Assembly (NCBI RefSeq): GCF_000515395.1
Contig: NZ_KI911782.1
Span: 1,985,927 to 2,049,926 of the forward strand
From: Jiangella gansuensis DSM 44835
Lineage (GTDB): Bacteria > Actinomycetota > Actinomycetes > Jiangellales > Jiangellaceae
DNA length: 64,000 nt
Direction: 5' to 3'
Shown: positions 28,363 to 37,282 of the stretch, in pieces
Layout of the letters: each line of letters starts with the position of its first letter
How positions within the stretch are numbered: the stretch's first letter is position 1
The notes under the pieces: model-generated
Told to the model about the DNA's origin: nothing
Seen by the model: the letters and a program-made list of their open reading frames with translations, nothing else
The model's database searches: none
Made by a program: the position numbers and the translations under genes

Positions 28363-29484
28363 ATGCCCAGACCCGGTGAGCTCACGCTCGTTCCCGCCCG
28401 CCGTGGCAAACCGCCGCGCCACCTTGCCGATCTCGACGTCCAGGGCCGCCGCCAGGCGGTCACTGAGCTGGGGGAGAAGCCCTTCCGGGCGGACCAGCTG
28501 TCGCGGCACTACTTCGCCCGGTTCGTGTCCGACCCGCAGCACATGACCGACGTTCCCGCCGGAGCGCGTGAGGCCCTGGCCGGACAGCTGTTGCCGACGC
28601 TGGCCACCCCGGTGCGGCACCTGGAGACCGACGCCGGCGACACCCGCAAGACGCTGTGGCGGCTGTTCGACGGCGCCTTGGTCGAGAGCGTGCTCATGCG
28701 CTACCGGGGGTCGCGCCCCCGGGTGACGCTGTGCGTGTCCAGCCAGGCCGGCTGTGGCATGAACTGTCCGTTCTGCGCGACCGGTCAACAGGGCCTCACT
28801 CGGAACATGTCGGCGGCCGAAATCGTCGAACAGGTCGTGGCGGCGGAACGGATGCTGGCGAACGGCGAGGTCGCCGGCGGCCCCGGCCGGGTGACCAACG
28901 TGGTCTTCATGGGCATGGGCGAGCCGCTGGCCAACTACAAGGCCGTGCTCACTGCGGTGCACCGGCTGGTCGAGCCGGCACCGGCGGGCCTCGGCATCGG
29001 CCGTCGCGGTGTCACCGTCTCCACCGTCGGCCTGGTGCCGGCCATCGACAAGCTGGCGGCCGAGGGCCTCGGCGTCACCCTGGCGCTGTCGCTGCACGCG
29101 CCCGACGACGAGCTGCGCGACGAGCTGGTGCCCATCAACACCCGCTGGAAGGTGGGCGAGGCCATCGACGCCGCGTACCGATATTTCCAGAAGACCGGCC
29201 GGCGCGTCTCCATCGAGTACGCTCTGATCCGCGACATCAACGACCACGCCTGGCGCGGCGACCTGCTGGGTAAGCTGCTCAATCAGCGTGGCCGGGGGTG
29301 GGTGCACGTGAACCCGATCCCGCTGAACCCCACACCCGGTTCGAAGTGGACCGCGTCGCGTCCGGAAGCGCAGGACGCGTTCGTGGCGGCACTGCAGGAC
29401 CGTGGGGTTCCGGTGACGATCCGGGATACCAGAGGTAGTGACATCGACGGGGCGTGTGGTCAGTTGGCTACCGTTGGCGATTAG
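28363..29484 (+). CDS. rlmN: Dual-specificity 23S rRNA A2503 / tRNA A37 C2-methyltransferase RlmN
   Basis: RlmN is a radical SAM enzyme that methylates C2 of A2503 in 23S rRNA and A37 in some tRNAs. The 373-residue protein has the CxxxCxxC cluster in [12 protein letters not shown], the downstream [11 protein letters not shown] motif, and the methyl-carrying Cys in the late [17 protein letters not shown] element lies 10 nt upstream of the ATG, so the gene may have its own, nearly leaderless promoter. Confidence 0.95.
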   Translation: MPRPGELTLVPARRGKPPRHLADLDVQGRRQAVTELGEKPFRADQLSRHYFARFVSDPQHMTDVPAGAREALAGQLLPTLATPVRHLETDAGDTRKTLWRLFDGALVESVLMRYRGSRPRVTLCVSSQAGCGMNCPFCATGQQGLTRNMSAAEIVEQVVAAERMLANGEVAGGPGRVTNVVFMGMGEPLANYKAVLTAVHRLVEPAPAGLGIGRRGVTVSTVGLVPAIDKLAAEGLGVTLALSLHAPDDELRDELVPINTRWKVGEAIDAAYRYFQKTGRRVSIEYALIRDINDHAWRGDLLGKLLNQRGRGWVHVNPIPLNPTPGSKWTASRPEAQDAFVAALQDRGVPVTIRDTRGSDIDGACGQLATVGD

Positions 29485-29618
29485 TATGCATTGCGCTTGG
29501 CTCGGCCGGTCTCGGGGGATATCGGCGTCCTGGCGACAGAGTTGGCTGGACTCGTCGTCGCCTGGACTCCGCCGCCCGGAGGCCGGCCGTTTGCTGTTCG
29601 GGAGGAGAGTGACACCTG

Positions 29619-30722
29619 GTGGCCGTCAGTCGCGAGCCTGAGTTCCGCACCACCCGTATGCGTGAGGGATATGACCTGGATGCGGTCGACGACTTCGTCG
29701 ATGTGGTGATCGACGCCTTGGAGGGTCGGCCCGCTGGCCGTTCGGTGACTCCGGAGCAGATCGAAGCCGAGGAGTTCAAGGTCGTCCGCATGCGTGAGGG
29801 TTACGTCATGGACGACGTCGACGACTGGCTCGATGCCGCCGCCGCCGAGCTGCGACGGCAGCGCAAGGCCGCGCAGGCGTCGCAGCAGGTCTCGGCCCAG
29901 GCGTACAACCCGCAGACCACGACCATGGGCACCGCGCCGGTCGGTCCGCCGCCCGCCGCGCAACCACCGGTCGCGCAACCACCGGTTGCACCGCCGCCGG
30001 TCGCGCCCCCGGTGCTGCCGCCGCCGGCCGGGTACGCGGCCGCGCCGAGCGCACCGGCCGGCCCGGGCGGTCCCGGGCCGACGGCGCCGAACCCTACGTA
30101 CCCCGCGTACTACGAGACGTCCCACGGGACCACGCACGGCTCCACCGCGAACTACGACACCCAGGCGTACGACCCGCTCACCGATTCCGCGGTGAACGAG
30201 CTCGACCCGGTGTTGCGGGCGCTGGACCCCTCATTCGGCGCGTCGCAGGAGCAGTACGCACACACGCCGGTGCCCCGCACGCCGGAGCCGGCCGTCGACG
30301 ACGCCTCGCTGGCCCCGTCGACCACGCCGTCCACCGGGCTGCACCACGTCGAGATCTGGGTGCGCGACCTCGACTCCGCCACTCGCTCCTTCGGGTGGCT
30401 GTTCGAGCGGCTGGGGTGGACCCTGTTCCAGGCATGGGAGAACGGCCGCTCCTGGCAGGCGCCGGGCGGCGGGCCGTACGTGGTGCTGGAGTGCTCCCCG
30501 GACCTCAGCTGGGTGGCCTACGACCGCAAGGCTCCCGGCCTGAACCATCTAGCGCTGGCGGTGCCGGAGCAGTGGATGGTCGACCGCATCGTCTCCGAGG
30601 CGCCGGCCTACGGCTGGCGGCTCATGTTCGCCGACCGGCACCCGCACGCCGGCGGGCCGCATCACTACGCGGCCTACATGGAGAACGAGGACGGCTTCGA
30701 GGTCGAGGTCGTCGCGCCCTGA
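29619..30722 (+). CDS. DivIVA-motif / VOC-domain fusion protein
   Basis: The 367-residue protein has two short DivI1A-type motifs (EFRTTRMREGYDLDAVDDFV at 8-27 and EFKVVRMREGYVMDDVDDWL at 52-71). Next come a Pro/Ala-rich region (about 105-160) and a low-complexity spacer. From about residue 240 there is a glyoxalase/bleomycin-resistance (VOC) domain, LHHVEIWVRDLDSA to FEVEVVAP, with His and Glu residues at the usual metal positions (HHVEI, LNHLALAV, FEVEV). DivIVA motifs normally mark septum- or pole-associated scaffolds. A DivIVA-motif gene after rlmN is normal in actinobacteria, but the VOC tail is unusual to my knowledge. GTG 29619 has GGAGGAG 11 nt upstream. Confidence 0.85.
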   Translation: MAVSREPEFRTTRMREGYDLDAVDDFVDVVIDALEGRPAGRSVTPEQIEAEEFKVVRMREGYVMDDVDDWLDAAAAELRRQRKAAQASQQVSAQAYNPQTTTMGTAPVGPPPAAQPPVAQPPVAPPPVAPPVLPPPAGYAAAPSAPAGPGGPGPTAPNPTYPAYYETSHGTTHGSTANYDTQAYDPLTDSAVNELDPVLRALDPSFGASQEQYAHTPVPRTPEPAVDDASLAPSTTPSTGLHHVEIWVRDLDSATRSFGWLFERLGWTLFQAWENGRSWQAPGGGPYVVLECSPDLSWVAYDRKAPGLNHLALAVPEQWMVDRIVSEAPAYGWRLMFADRHPHAGGPHHYAAYMENEDGFEVEVVAP

Positions 30723-30745
30723 GCGTGAGGTGACGCCGCAGCGGC

Positions 30746-31483
30746 TCACCGGCCGAGGTAGGCGCCGCCGTTGACGTGCAGCACCTGGCCGGTGACGTGC
30801 CCGGCGCCCGATGAGGCCAGGTATCGCACCGCGGCCGTGACGTCGTCGGTGGTGCCTTCGCGCTTGGTCATCGTGGCGTCCACCAGCCGTTGCCGCCTGG
30901 CCTCGGTGAGCCTGCCGCGGAAGAACTCGGTGCCCGCGGTCAGTCCCGGTGCCACCACGTTGGCGGTGATGCCCCGTGGCCCGACCTCAGCCGCCAGCGA
31001 CGCCGTCCACGTCTCGACGGCGGCCTTGGCGGCGCCGTAGTCGCCTGCACCCTGCCTGGCGGCGATGGACCCGATGGTGATGACGCGCCCGCCGGACGGC
31101 ATCCGTGGCAGCAGGCCCGTGGTCACGAGCACCGCCGTGAGCACGTTCGCCTCGAAGTTCGCCCCCCACAGTGCCGCCAGGGCGGCAAGGTCGCCCGGCG
31201 CCGGTGTCGGCAGGTCGAAACCGGTGTTGCCGCCGGCCGCGTTGACCAGAACGTCCACGGTGGGTGGCAGCGTGTCCAGGGCCGCCGTGACCGCGGCCGG
31301 GTCGGAGGCGTCGAAGTCCACGGCGCGCACGCCGGCGGAGCCCAGCGAGGCGACGGCGTCGTCGAGCACCTCGCGGCGCCGCCCGGTGATGACGACGGTG
31401 TCGCCATCGGCCGCGAACGACGCCGCGACGGCCCGCCCGATGCCGGTGCCGCCGCCGGTGACCACGATCGTGCGTCCAGTCAT
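30746..31483 (-). CDS. Short-chain dehydrogenase/reductase (SDR)
   Basis: The 245-residue protein is a classical SDR. It has the cofactor motif TGGGTGIG near the N-terminus, NAAGG, a catalytic Ser in ITIGSIAA, and YxxxK in GDYGAAKAAVE. It ends with the LHVNGGAYLGR segment common in 3-oxoacyl-ACP-reductase-like members. The presence of an Arg after the first strand (ITGRRRE) suggests NADP(H). The substrate is unknown. It is divergent from a marR-type gene and shares a palindromic operator with it. Its AAAGGAG ribosome-binding site lies inside that palindrome. Confidence 0.9.
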   Translation of the reverse strand: MTGRTIVVTGGGTGIGRAVAASFAADGDTVVITGRRREVLDDAVASLGSAGVRAVDFDASDPAAVTAALDTLPPTVDVLVNAAGGNTGFDLPTPAPGDLAALAALWGANFEANVLTAVLVTTGLLPRMPSGGRVITIGSIAARQGAGDYGAAKAAVETWTASLAAEVGPRGITANVVAPGLTAGTEFFRGRLTEARRQRLVDATMTKREGTTDDVTAAVRYLASSGAGHVTGQVLHVNGGAYLGR

Positions 31484-31492
31484 CCCAAACTC

Positions 31493-31506
31493 CTTTAGTG
31501 CTAAAG
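31493..31506. promoter_or_regulatory. MarR-type palindromic operator
   Basis: CTTTAG-TG-CTAAAG is a perfect inverted repeat between the divergent SDR and MarR genes. It is of the size and AT-rich composition typical for MarR-family binding. It overlaps the SDR ribosome-binding site (CTCCTTT on the plus strand), 10 bp from the SDR start. Confidence 0.75.
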
Positions 31507-31534
31507 TAATTGCCGTGACGGAGCGTAGCGCGGG

Positions 31535-32107
31535 ATGAGCGGCCAGGCCAGCGACGACGGTGCCGACCGCATCCAGGCTGCCTGGCGGCGCGAGTTGCCC
31601 GGCGTGCCGGTCGGCTCCATTGGCGTCATCACCCGGATCTGGCGCCTCGGGCAGCTGCTGGCCGAGGACCGCCGCCGCACGCTGGAGCGGCTGGGCATCG
31701 ACAACCCCACCCTCGACCTGCTCAGCACGCTGCGTCGCGGCGGCCCGCCGTACCGGCTCACCGCGGGTGAGATCGCCGCCAACAGCTTCGTCACGCCCGG
31801 CGCGGTGTCGCAGCGGGTGGCCCGGGCCGAGGCCGCCGGGCTGGTGCGGCGTGAGCGCTCCGGCCAGGGTGGACGTCACGGCCACGACGGCCGCACGGTC
31901 GTCGTCGCGCTCACCGACGCGGGACGGGAGCTGAACGAGCGCGTCGTCACCGAGCTGCTGCGGCACGAGGAGACGTTGCTGGACGGGCTCGGCGACGCCG
32001 AGCGCGAGACCTTGGCCGGGCTGCTGAAGACGATGCTGGGCCAGCTGACCGAACGGTTCGGTGCGCAGGACCGGCCGCCGCCCGCCGGCGGCAACCCGTT
32101 ACGGTAG
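31535..32107 (+). CDS. MarR-family transcriptional regulator
   Basis: The 190-residue protein has the MarR winged-helix core. RLTAGEIAANSFVTPGAVSQRVARAEAAGLVRR gives the helix-turn-helix in pieces (LTAGEIAANS, GAVSQRVARA), followed by a GRTVVVALTDAGREL wing. Helical dimerisation ends flank it. It most likely represses the divergent SDR gene and itself through the palindrome upstream. The ATG is followed seven bases after its stop by the next gene, so read-through into the peptidase cluster is possible. Confidence 0.88.
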   Translation: MSGQASDDGADRIQAAWRRELPGVPVGSIGVITRIWRLGQLLAEDRRRTLERLGIDNPTLDLLSTLRRGGPPYRLTAGEIAANSFVTPGAVSQRVARAEAAGLVRRERSGQGGRHGHDGRTVVVALTDAGRELNERVVTELLRHEETLLDGLGDAERETLAGLLKTMLGQLTERFGAQDRPPPAGGNPLR

Positions 32108-32113
32108 CCCGCT

Positions 32114-32950
32114 ATGAAGGTGCTCATCTCGGCCGATATGGAAGGCGCCACCGGCGTCACCTGGCCGGCGGACGTCGAGCCGGGAACCGAGCAGTGGCAG
32201 CGCTGCCGGTCGATGTTCACGTCCGACGTCAACGGTGCCATCGCCGGGTTGTTCGACGGCGGAGCCGACGAGGTCCTCGTCAACGAGGCCCACGCCACCA
32301 TGCGCAACCTGCTGCTCGAGCAGCTGGACGAGCGCGCCACCATGATCACCGGCCGGCACAAGGCGCTGACCATGGTCGAGGGCCTGCAGGCCGGCGACGT
32401 CGACGGCGTCGTCTTCCTCGGGTACCACGCCGGTGCCGGAGCCGAAGGCGTCCTCGCCCACACGTACCTGCCCAACTCCATCACCGGTGTCTGGGTTGAC
32501 GGCGAACCGGCGAGCGAGGGCCGCCTCAACGCCTTCGTCGCCGCGGAGTACGGCACGCCGGTCGTCCTGGTCACCGGCGACGACAAGGCCTGCGTCGACG
32601 CCGCCACCTACGCGCCGCACGCCCGCACCGTCGCCGTCAAGGACTACGTCTCCCGCTACGCCGCCCGCTGCCGCCCACCGGCGCGGACGTTCGGCGACAT
32701 CCGAGCCGAGGCGAAGGCCGCCGCGGCGCTCGCGGTCCGGTCCGCACCCCGTACCCGGACGGAGTCGTACACCGTCGAGGTTGAGGTCGACGCCACCCAG
32801 CTGGCGGACTTCGCCGGCATGGTTCCGACGGTGGAGCGGGTGGCCGAGCGCCGGGTCCGCTACGTCGTACTCACCGCGTACGAGATGATCCGCTGTTTCA
32901 AGGCCGTGACCACCCTCATCTCCAACGGCATCGAGAAGAACTATGGCTGA
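32114..32950 (+). CDS. M55-family D-aminopeptidase (DppA-like)
   Basis: The 278-residue protein starts with the M55 signature VLISADMEGATGV, whose Asp and Glu bind zinc. It also has NEAHATMRN and FLGYHAGAG with the other ligands. DppA from Bacillus removes N-terminal D-amino acids such as D-Ala from short peptides, a murein-peptide salvage step. TACGGT 8 nt before the ATG resembles a -10 for a leaderless message. Its stop overlaps the next gene by 8 nt. Confidence 0.92.
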   Translation: MKVLISADMEGATGVTWPADVEPGTEQWQRCRSMFTSDVNGAIAGLFDGGADEVLVNEAHATMRNLLLEQLDERATMITGRHKALTMVEGLQAGDVDGVVFLGYHAGAGAEGVLAHTYLPNSITGVWVDGEPASEGRLNAFVAAEYGTPVVLVTGDDKACVDAATYAPHARTVAVKDYVSRYAARCRPPARTFGDIRAEAKAAAALAVRSAPRTRTESYTVEVEVDATQLADFAGMVPTVERVAERRVRYVVLTAYEMIRCFKAVTTLISNGIEKNYG

Positions 32951-34235
32951 GCCGGACGTCGTCACCCTCACCTCCGACCTCATCCGCATCGACACCACGA
33001 ACCCCGGCGACGGCACCGGCCGGGAGCTGCCGGCCGCCGAGTACGTCGCCGAGAAGCTCGCCGATGTGGGCGTCGACGCCGACGTCCTGGTGTCCGCGCC
33101 GAACCGGGCGAACGTCGTCGCCCGCATCCCCGGCACCGAGCCGGACCTTCCGGGGCTGCTGGTGCACGGCCACCTGGACGTCGTCCCGGCCGAGGCGGCC
33201 GACTGGTCGGTCCCGCCGTTCTCCGGCGAGGTCCGCGACGGCGTCGTCTGGGGCCGCGGCGCCGTGGACATGAAGGGCATGGACGCGATGATGCTCGCCG
33301 TCGTCCGGGCCTGGATGCGTGAGGGACGGCGGCCGCGCCGCGACGTCGTGCTGGCGTTCACCGCCGACGAGGAAGGCAGCGCCCGGCACGGCTCGGGCTG
33401 GCTCGCTGCCGAGCACCCGGAGCTGTTCGAGGGGTGCACCGAAGGCATCAGCGAGTCCGGCGGCTACACATTCCATGTGGGCGACCAGCGGTTGTATCCC
33501 GTCGCCGCCGGCGAACGCGGCACCGCCTGGATGAAGCTGACCGCCACCGGCCGGGCCGGGCACGGGTCGAAGGTCAACGCCGAGAACGCCGTCGCCGCCC
33601 TGGCCGGCGCCATGCACCGGCTGTACGAATACGAGTGGCCGGTCCGGCTGACCCCGACCGTCCAGGCGTCGGTCGAGGCGATCGGGGCTGCCCTCGGTGT
33701 CCCGGTCGATCTGACCGACCTGGACGGGACCGTCGCGAAGTTCGGGGAGGCCCGCGCGCTGGTCGAGGCGGTGCTGCGCAACAGCACGAACCCGACCATG
33801 CTCAACGCCGGCTACAAGGTCAACGTCATCCCGGAGACCGCCGTCGGCATGGTCGACGGCCGGATCGTGCCCGGCGCCCGCGACGAGTTCGAAGCCACCG
33901 TCGCCGAGCTCGTCGGGCCGGACGTGCGGTGGGAGTACGAGCACGCCGAGATCCCGCTGTCCGCGGACCCGGCCTCGCCGACCTTCGCGGCGATGGCGGC
34001 GGCGCTGACCGCCGAAGACCCGGGCGGGCACGTCGTCCCGATGTGCATGGCCGGCGGCACCGACGCCAAACAGTTCTCGCGGCTGGGCATCGTCGGTTAC
34101 GGCTTCGCTCCGCTGCGGATGCCGCCGGATCTCGACTACGGTGCCTTGTTCCACGGTGTCGACGAGCGGGTGCCCGTCGACGCGCTGGAGTTCGGTACCC
34201 GCGTACTCGACCGTTTCCTCACCACCGTCGGCTGA
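32943..34235 (+). CDS. M20-family metallopeptidase
   Basis: The 430-residue protein has the M20 di-zinc pattern: HGHLDVVPA, GRGAVDMKG, TADEEGSARHG and the late LFHGVDERV. A dimerisation domain is inserted around AGRAGHGSKVN. It would hydrolyse dipeptides or acyl-amino acids; the exact substrate is open (the ArgE/DapE/carboxypeptidase group). The start ATG lies inside the end of the DppA-like gene, so the two are coupled. Confidence 0.92.
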   Translation: MAEPDVVTLTSDLIRIDTTNPGDGTGRELPAAEYVAEKLADVGVDADVLVSAPNRANVVARIPGTEPDLPGLLVHGHLDVVPAEAADWSVPPFSGEVRDGVVWGRGAVDMKGMDAMMLAVVRAWMREGRRPRRDVVLAFTADEEGSARHGSGWLAAEHPELFEGCTEGISESGGYTFHVGDQRLYPVAAGERGTAWMKLTATGRAGHGSKVNAENAVAALAGAMHRLYEYEWPVRLTPTVQASVEAIGAALGVPVDLTDLDGTVAKFGEARALVEAVLRNSTNPTMLNAGYKVNVIPETAVGMVDGRIVPGARDEFEATVAELVGPDVRWEYEHAEIPLSADPASPTFAAMAAALTAEDPGGHVVPMCMAGGTDAKQFSRLGIVGYGFAPLRMPPDLDYGALFHGVDERVPVDALEFGTRVLDRFLTTVG

Positions 34236-34252
34236 CGCAAGGAGTTTGTGCC

Positions 34253-36202
34253 GTGCCGCAGATCGCACCGTACGGAAGTTGGCCCTCGCCGGTGGCAGCG
34301 GACCTGGTCGCCGAGCACGACGGCCGGCCGGGCTGGGTCAGCCACGACGGCGAGCGCGCCTGGTGGTTGCGGCCGCAGCCGGCCGAGGGCGGCCGCATCG
34401 CGTTGCTGCGCTCGGGGGCCGACGGTGAGCCCGAGGTGGTGCTGCCGGCGCCGTGGAACGTCCGCACCCGGGTGCACGAGTACGGCGGCATGGCGTACCT
34501 GCTGGTTCCGGAGTCTTCGGGCGGCGGGCCGTCGGTGGTGTTCGCCGAGTTCTCCGACCAGCGGCTGTACCGGTACTGGCCGGACGACGCGCGGCGCGAG
34601 GCGGTGGCGCTGACACCGGAGCCGCCGCTGCCGTCGGGGCTGCGCTACGCCGAGCCGGTGCTGTCGCCGGACCGCCGCGAGGTGTGGTGCATCCGCGAGG
34701 AGCACACCGGGCCGCAGTCCACGGACGTGCGGCGGGCCATCGTCGCGGTGCCTCTGGACGGCTCGGCCGACGTCCGGGTGCTGGTCGAGGACACCCACTT
34801 CCTCGCCTGCCCGCGCACGTCGCCCGACGGCAGCCGGTTGTCCTGGATCGGCTGGGAACACCCGAGCATGCCCTGGGACGGAACGCTGCTGCGCGTCGCG
34901 CCGGTCAGCGTCGGCGCGGGCGGCGTCGCCGACGTGGGTGAGCCGGTCACCGTCGCCGGCGGTCCGGACGAGGCCATCGCGCAGGCGGAATGGGAGTCCG
35001 CGGAGTCACTGCTGGTGGCCACGGACCGCACCGGCTGGTGGAACCTGCACCGGGTGACCCTGGACGGCGGCGAGCCGGTCAACCTGTGCGAGCGGGACGA
35101 GGAGTTCGCCGGCCCGCTGTGGCAGCTCGGCATGCGCTGGTTCGCGCTCCTGCCCGACGGCCGGGTCGCCACCATCCACGGGCGCGCCGCCACCACGCTG
35201 AGCCTCCTCGACCCCGCCACCGGCCTGCTGCACGACCTCGCCGAGGACGACCGCACCGAGTGGGCGCCGACGCTCGCGGTCGCCGGTGACGCCGTGGCCG
35301 GTGTCGCGGCCTCTCCGGACACTCCGTTCGAGGTGGTCACGGCAGCGGGTGGTCAGACGCGGGTCACGGCGCCGGCGTCGTCCACGGTGCCGGCGACGGC
35401 GCTGCCCCGGCCGGAGGCGCGTACGTTCGCCGGGCCGGAGGGCCGCGACGTGCACGCCATCGTGTATCCGCCCACCGGGGACGGGTTCGCCGCGCCCGAC
35501 GGTGAGCTGCCGCCGTACGTCGTGTTCGTGCACGGCGGGCCGACCAGCCGGGTGCCGATGGTGCAGGACCTGGAGATCGCGTACTTCACCAGCCGAGGGA
35601 TCGGCGTCGTCGAGGTGAACTACGGCGGATCCACCGGCTTCGGCCGCGACTACCGCAACCGGCTGCGGCACAACTGGGGTGTCGTCGACGTCGAGGACGC
35701 CGTCGCGGCGGCCCGCGCGCTGGTCGCGGAAGGCGCCGCCGACCCGGACCGGCTGGCCATCCGCGGCGGCAGCGCCGGCGGCTGGACGTCGGCCGCCGCC
35801 CTGGCATTCACCGACGCCTTCGCCTGCGCGACGATCATGTACCCGGTGCTCGACCTCGTCGCCTTCCGCAGCGGTGAGACGCACGACTTCGAATCGCAGT
35901 ACCTGGAGTCGCTGGTCGGTCCGTGGCCCGAGACGGCCGAGCGGTACCGGTCGCGGTCGCCGATCAACGTGCCCGAGCGGTTCACCGTCCCGTTCCTGCT
36001 GCTGCAGGGCCTCGAGGACGAGGTCTGCCCGCCGGGGCCGACGGCGCGGTTCGTCGAACGAGTGGCAGAGCTCGGCTCGCCGCACGAATACATCACGTTC
36101 GAGGGTGAGCAGCACGGCTTCCGCCGCAAGGAGACCATCGTGGCCGCGCTGGAGGCAGAGCTGGCGCTCTACGCCCGCGTCTTCGGGTTCACGGCCGCAT
36201 GA
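34253..36202 (+). CDS. S9-family prolyl-oligopeptidase-like serine peptidase
   Basis: The 649-residue protein has an N-terminal beta-propeller-like half and a C-terminal alpha/beta hydrolase. Its nucleophile lies in RGGSAGGWTSA, an Asp in GLEDEVCPPG and a His in EQHGFRRKE. Such enzymes cut short peptides (acylaminoacyl-peptidase or dipeptidyl-peptidase type). No signal peptide is visible, so it is cytoplasmic. I chose GTG 34253 with AAGGAG 8 nt upstream. The open frame further upstream belongs to another phase of the M20 gene. Confidence 0.92.
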   Translation: MPQIAPYGSWPSPVAADLVAEHDGRPGWVSHDGERAWWLRPQPAEGGRIALLRSGADGEPEVVLPAPWNVRTRVHEYGGMAYLLVPESSGGGPSVVFAEFSDQRLYRYWPDDARREAVALTPEPPLPSGLRYAEPVLSPDRREVWCIREEHTGPQSTDVRRAIVAVPLDGSADVRVLVEDTHFLACPRTSPDGSRLSWIGWEHPSMPWDGTLLRVAPVSVGAGGVADVGEPVTVAGGPDEAIAQAEWESAESLLVATDRTGWWNLHRVTLDGGEPVNLCERDEEFAGPLWQLGMRWFALLPDGRVATIHGRAATTLSLLDPATGLLHDLAEDDRTEWAPTLAVAGDAVAGVAASPDTPFEVVTAAGGQTRVTAPASSTVPATALPRPEARTFAGPEGRDVHAIVYPPTGDGFAAPDGELPPYVVFVHGGPTSRVPMVQDLEIAYFTSRGIGVVEVNYGGSTGFGRDYRNRLRHNWGVVDVEDAVAAARALVAEGAADPDRLAIRGGSAGGWTSAAALAFTDAFACATIMYPVLDLVAFRSGETHDFESQYLESLVGPWPETAERYRSRSPINVPERFTVPFLLLQGLEDEVCPPGPTARFVERVAELGSPHEYITFEGEQHGFRRKETIVAALEAELALYARVFGFTAA

Positions 36203-37149
36203 CGGCGCGCGCTGTGGCGGCGGGGATGCGGCCGCGCCGGCTGGTGCCGGGGGACCGGGTCGCCGTCGTCGCGCCGAGCGGCCCGGTGCCGAAGGACCGT
36301 CTCGACCGAGGCTGCGACATCTTGCGCGGCTGGGGCCTGGACGTCGTCGTCATGCCGCACGTCCTGGACACGCATGCGTCGTTCGGGTACCTGGCCGGCG
36401 CCGACGCCGACCGGGCCGCCGACCTCGAAGCCGCCTGGTGCGACCCTGACGTGGCCGCCGTGTTGTGCGCGCGGGGCGGGTACGGCGTCCAACGGCTGTC
36501 CGAGCTGCTCGACTGGTCGCGGATGGCGGCGGCGGTGCGGGACAACGGCCCGAAGGCGTTCGTCGGCTACAGCGACATCACCGCACTGCACGCCGCGTTC
36601 GCCACCAAGCTCGGGGTGGCCACGGTGCACGGCCCGATGGTCGCCACCGAGGCGTTCGTGACCGACGGGCGGACGTCGTCGTCCCTGCGGGAGCAGCTGT
36701 TCGCGCCGGAGTCGGACACCGCCCGGGTGCTGACGTCGCCGGGGGCTCGGTGCCTGGTGCCGGGGCTCGCATCCGGTGTGACCGCGGGAGGCTGTCTCGC
36801 ACTGGTGGCCGCCGAGCTCGGGACGCCGACCGGCCTGCCGTCGGCGGCCGGCGCGATCGTGCTGCTGGAGGACGTGGACGAGAAGGCCTACCGGATCGAC
36901 GGTTTCCTCACCCACCTGCTGCGGGCCGGCTGGTTCGACGGCGTAGCCGGGATCGCCCTGGGCTCCTGGCACGAGTGCGAACCCGTGGAGGACCTGGTCC
37001 TGGACCGCCTCGGCGGGCTCGGAGTCCCCATCGTGACGGAGCTCGGCTTCGGCCACGGCCCGTCCACCATCAGCGTCCCGCTCGGCGTTCCCGCGGTGCT
37101 CGACGCCGACGCCGCCACCCTGACGCTGGCCATCCCCGCATCGACCTGA
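36199..37149 (+). CDS. S66-family LD-carboxypeptidase (murein tetrapeptide carboxypeptidase-like)
   Basis: The 316-residue protein shows the S66 segments: RVAVVAPSGPV at the N-terminus, CARGGYGVQRL, the nucleophile Ser in VGYSDITALH, LLEDVDEKAYRIDG and GFGHGPSTI. LdcA-type enzymes release the terminal D-Ala from murein tetrapeptides during recycling; related MccF enzymes inactivate peptide-nucleotides. The ATG overlaps the S9 gene stop. With M55, M20 and S9 it forms a compact peptide-degrading cluster. Repeat copy 2 begins at its stop codon. Confidence 0.9.
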   Translation: MTARAVAAGMRPRRLVPGDRVAVVAPSGPVPKDRLDRGCDILRGWGLDVVVMPHVLDTHASFGYLAGADADRAADLEAAWCDPDVAAVLCARGGYGVQRLSELLDWSRMAAAVRDNGPKAFVGYSDITALHAAFATKLGVATVHGPMVATEAFVTDGRTSSSLREQLFAPESDTARVLTSPGARCLVPGLASGVTAGGCLALVAAELGTPTGLPSAAGAIVLLEDVDEKAYRIDGFLTHLLRAGWFDGVAGIALGSWHECEPVEDLVLDRLGGLGVPIVTELGFGHGPSTISVPLGVPAVLDADAATLTLAIPAST

Positions 37150-37226
37150 AAATGATCACGTGCACCATGGGTGTACCCGCTCCACCAGGAATGCTTGCCC
37201 GCTGCAGCGGGAGAAACCCTGGTGAC
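37148..37226 (+). repeat. Dispersed hairpin repeat, copy 2
   Basis: This copy has the GAAAATGATCACGT start and the identical CACCAGGAATGCTTGCC core. Its main stem is weaker: CCCGCT (37176-37181) / AGCGGG (37206-37211), continued by GGGT (37169-37172) / ACCC (37216-37219). The alternative pair CACCAGG (37183-37189) / CCTGGTG (37218-37224) is fully kept. It overlaps the TGA of the S66 gene. Confidence 0.85.
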
Positions 37227-37282
37227 GCGGCCCGGCGCGATTTCCGGTCAGACGGCTTCGGCGACCGCTATCGTCCAATGCC

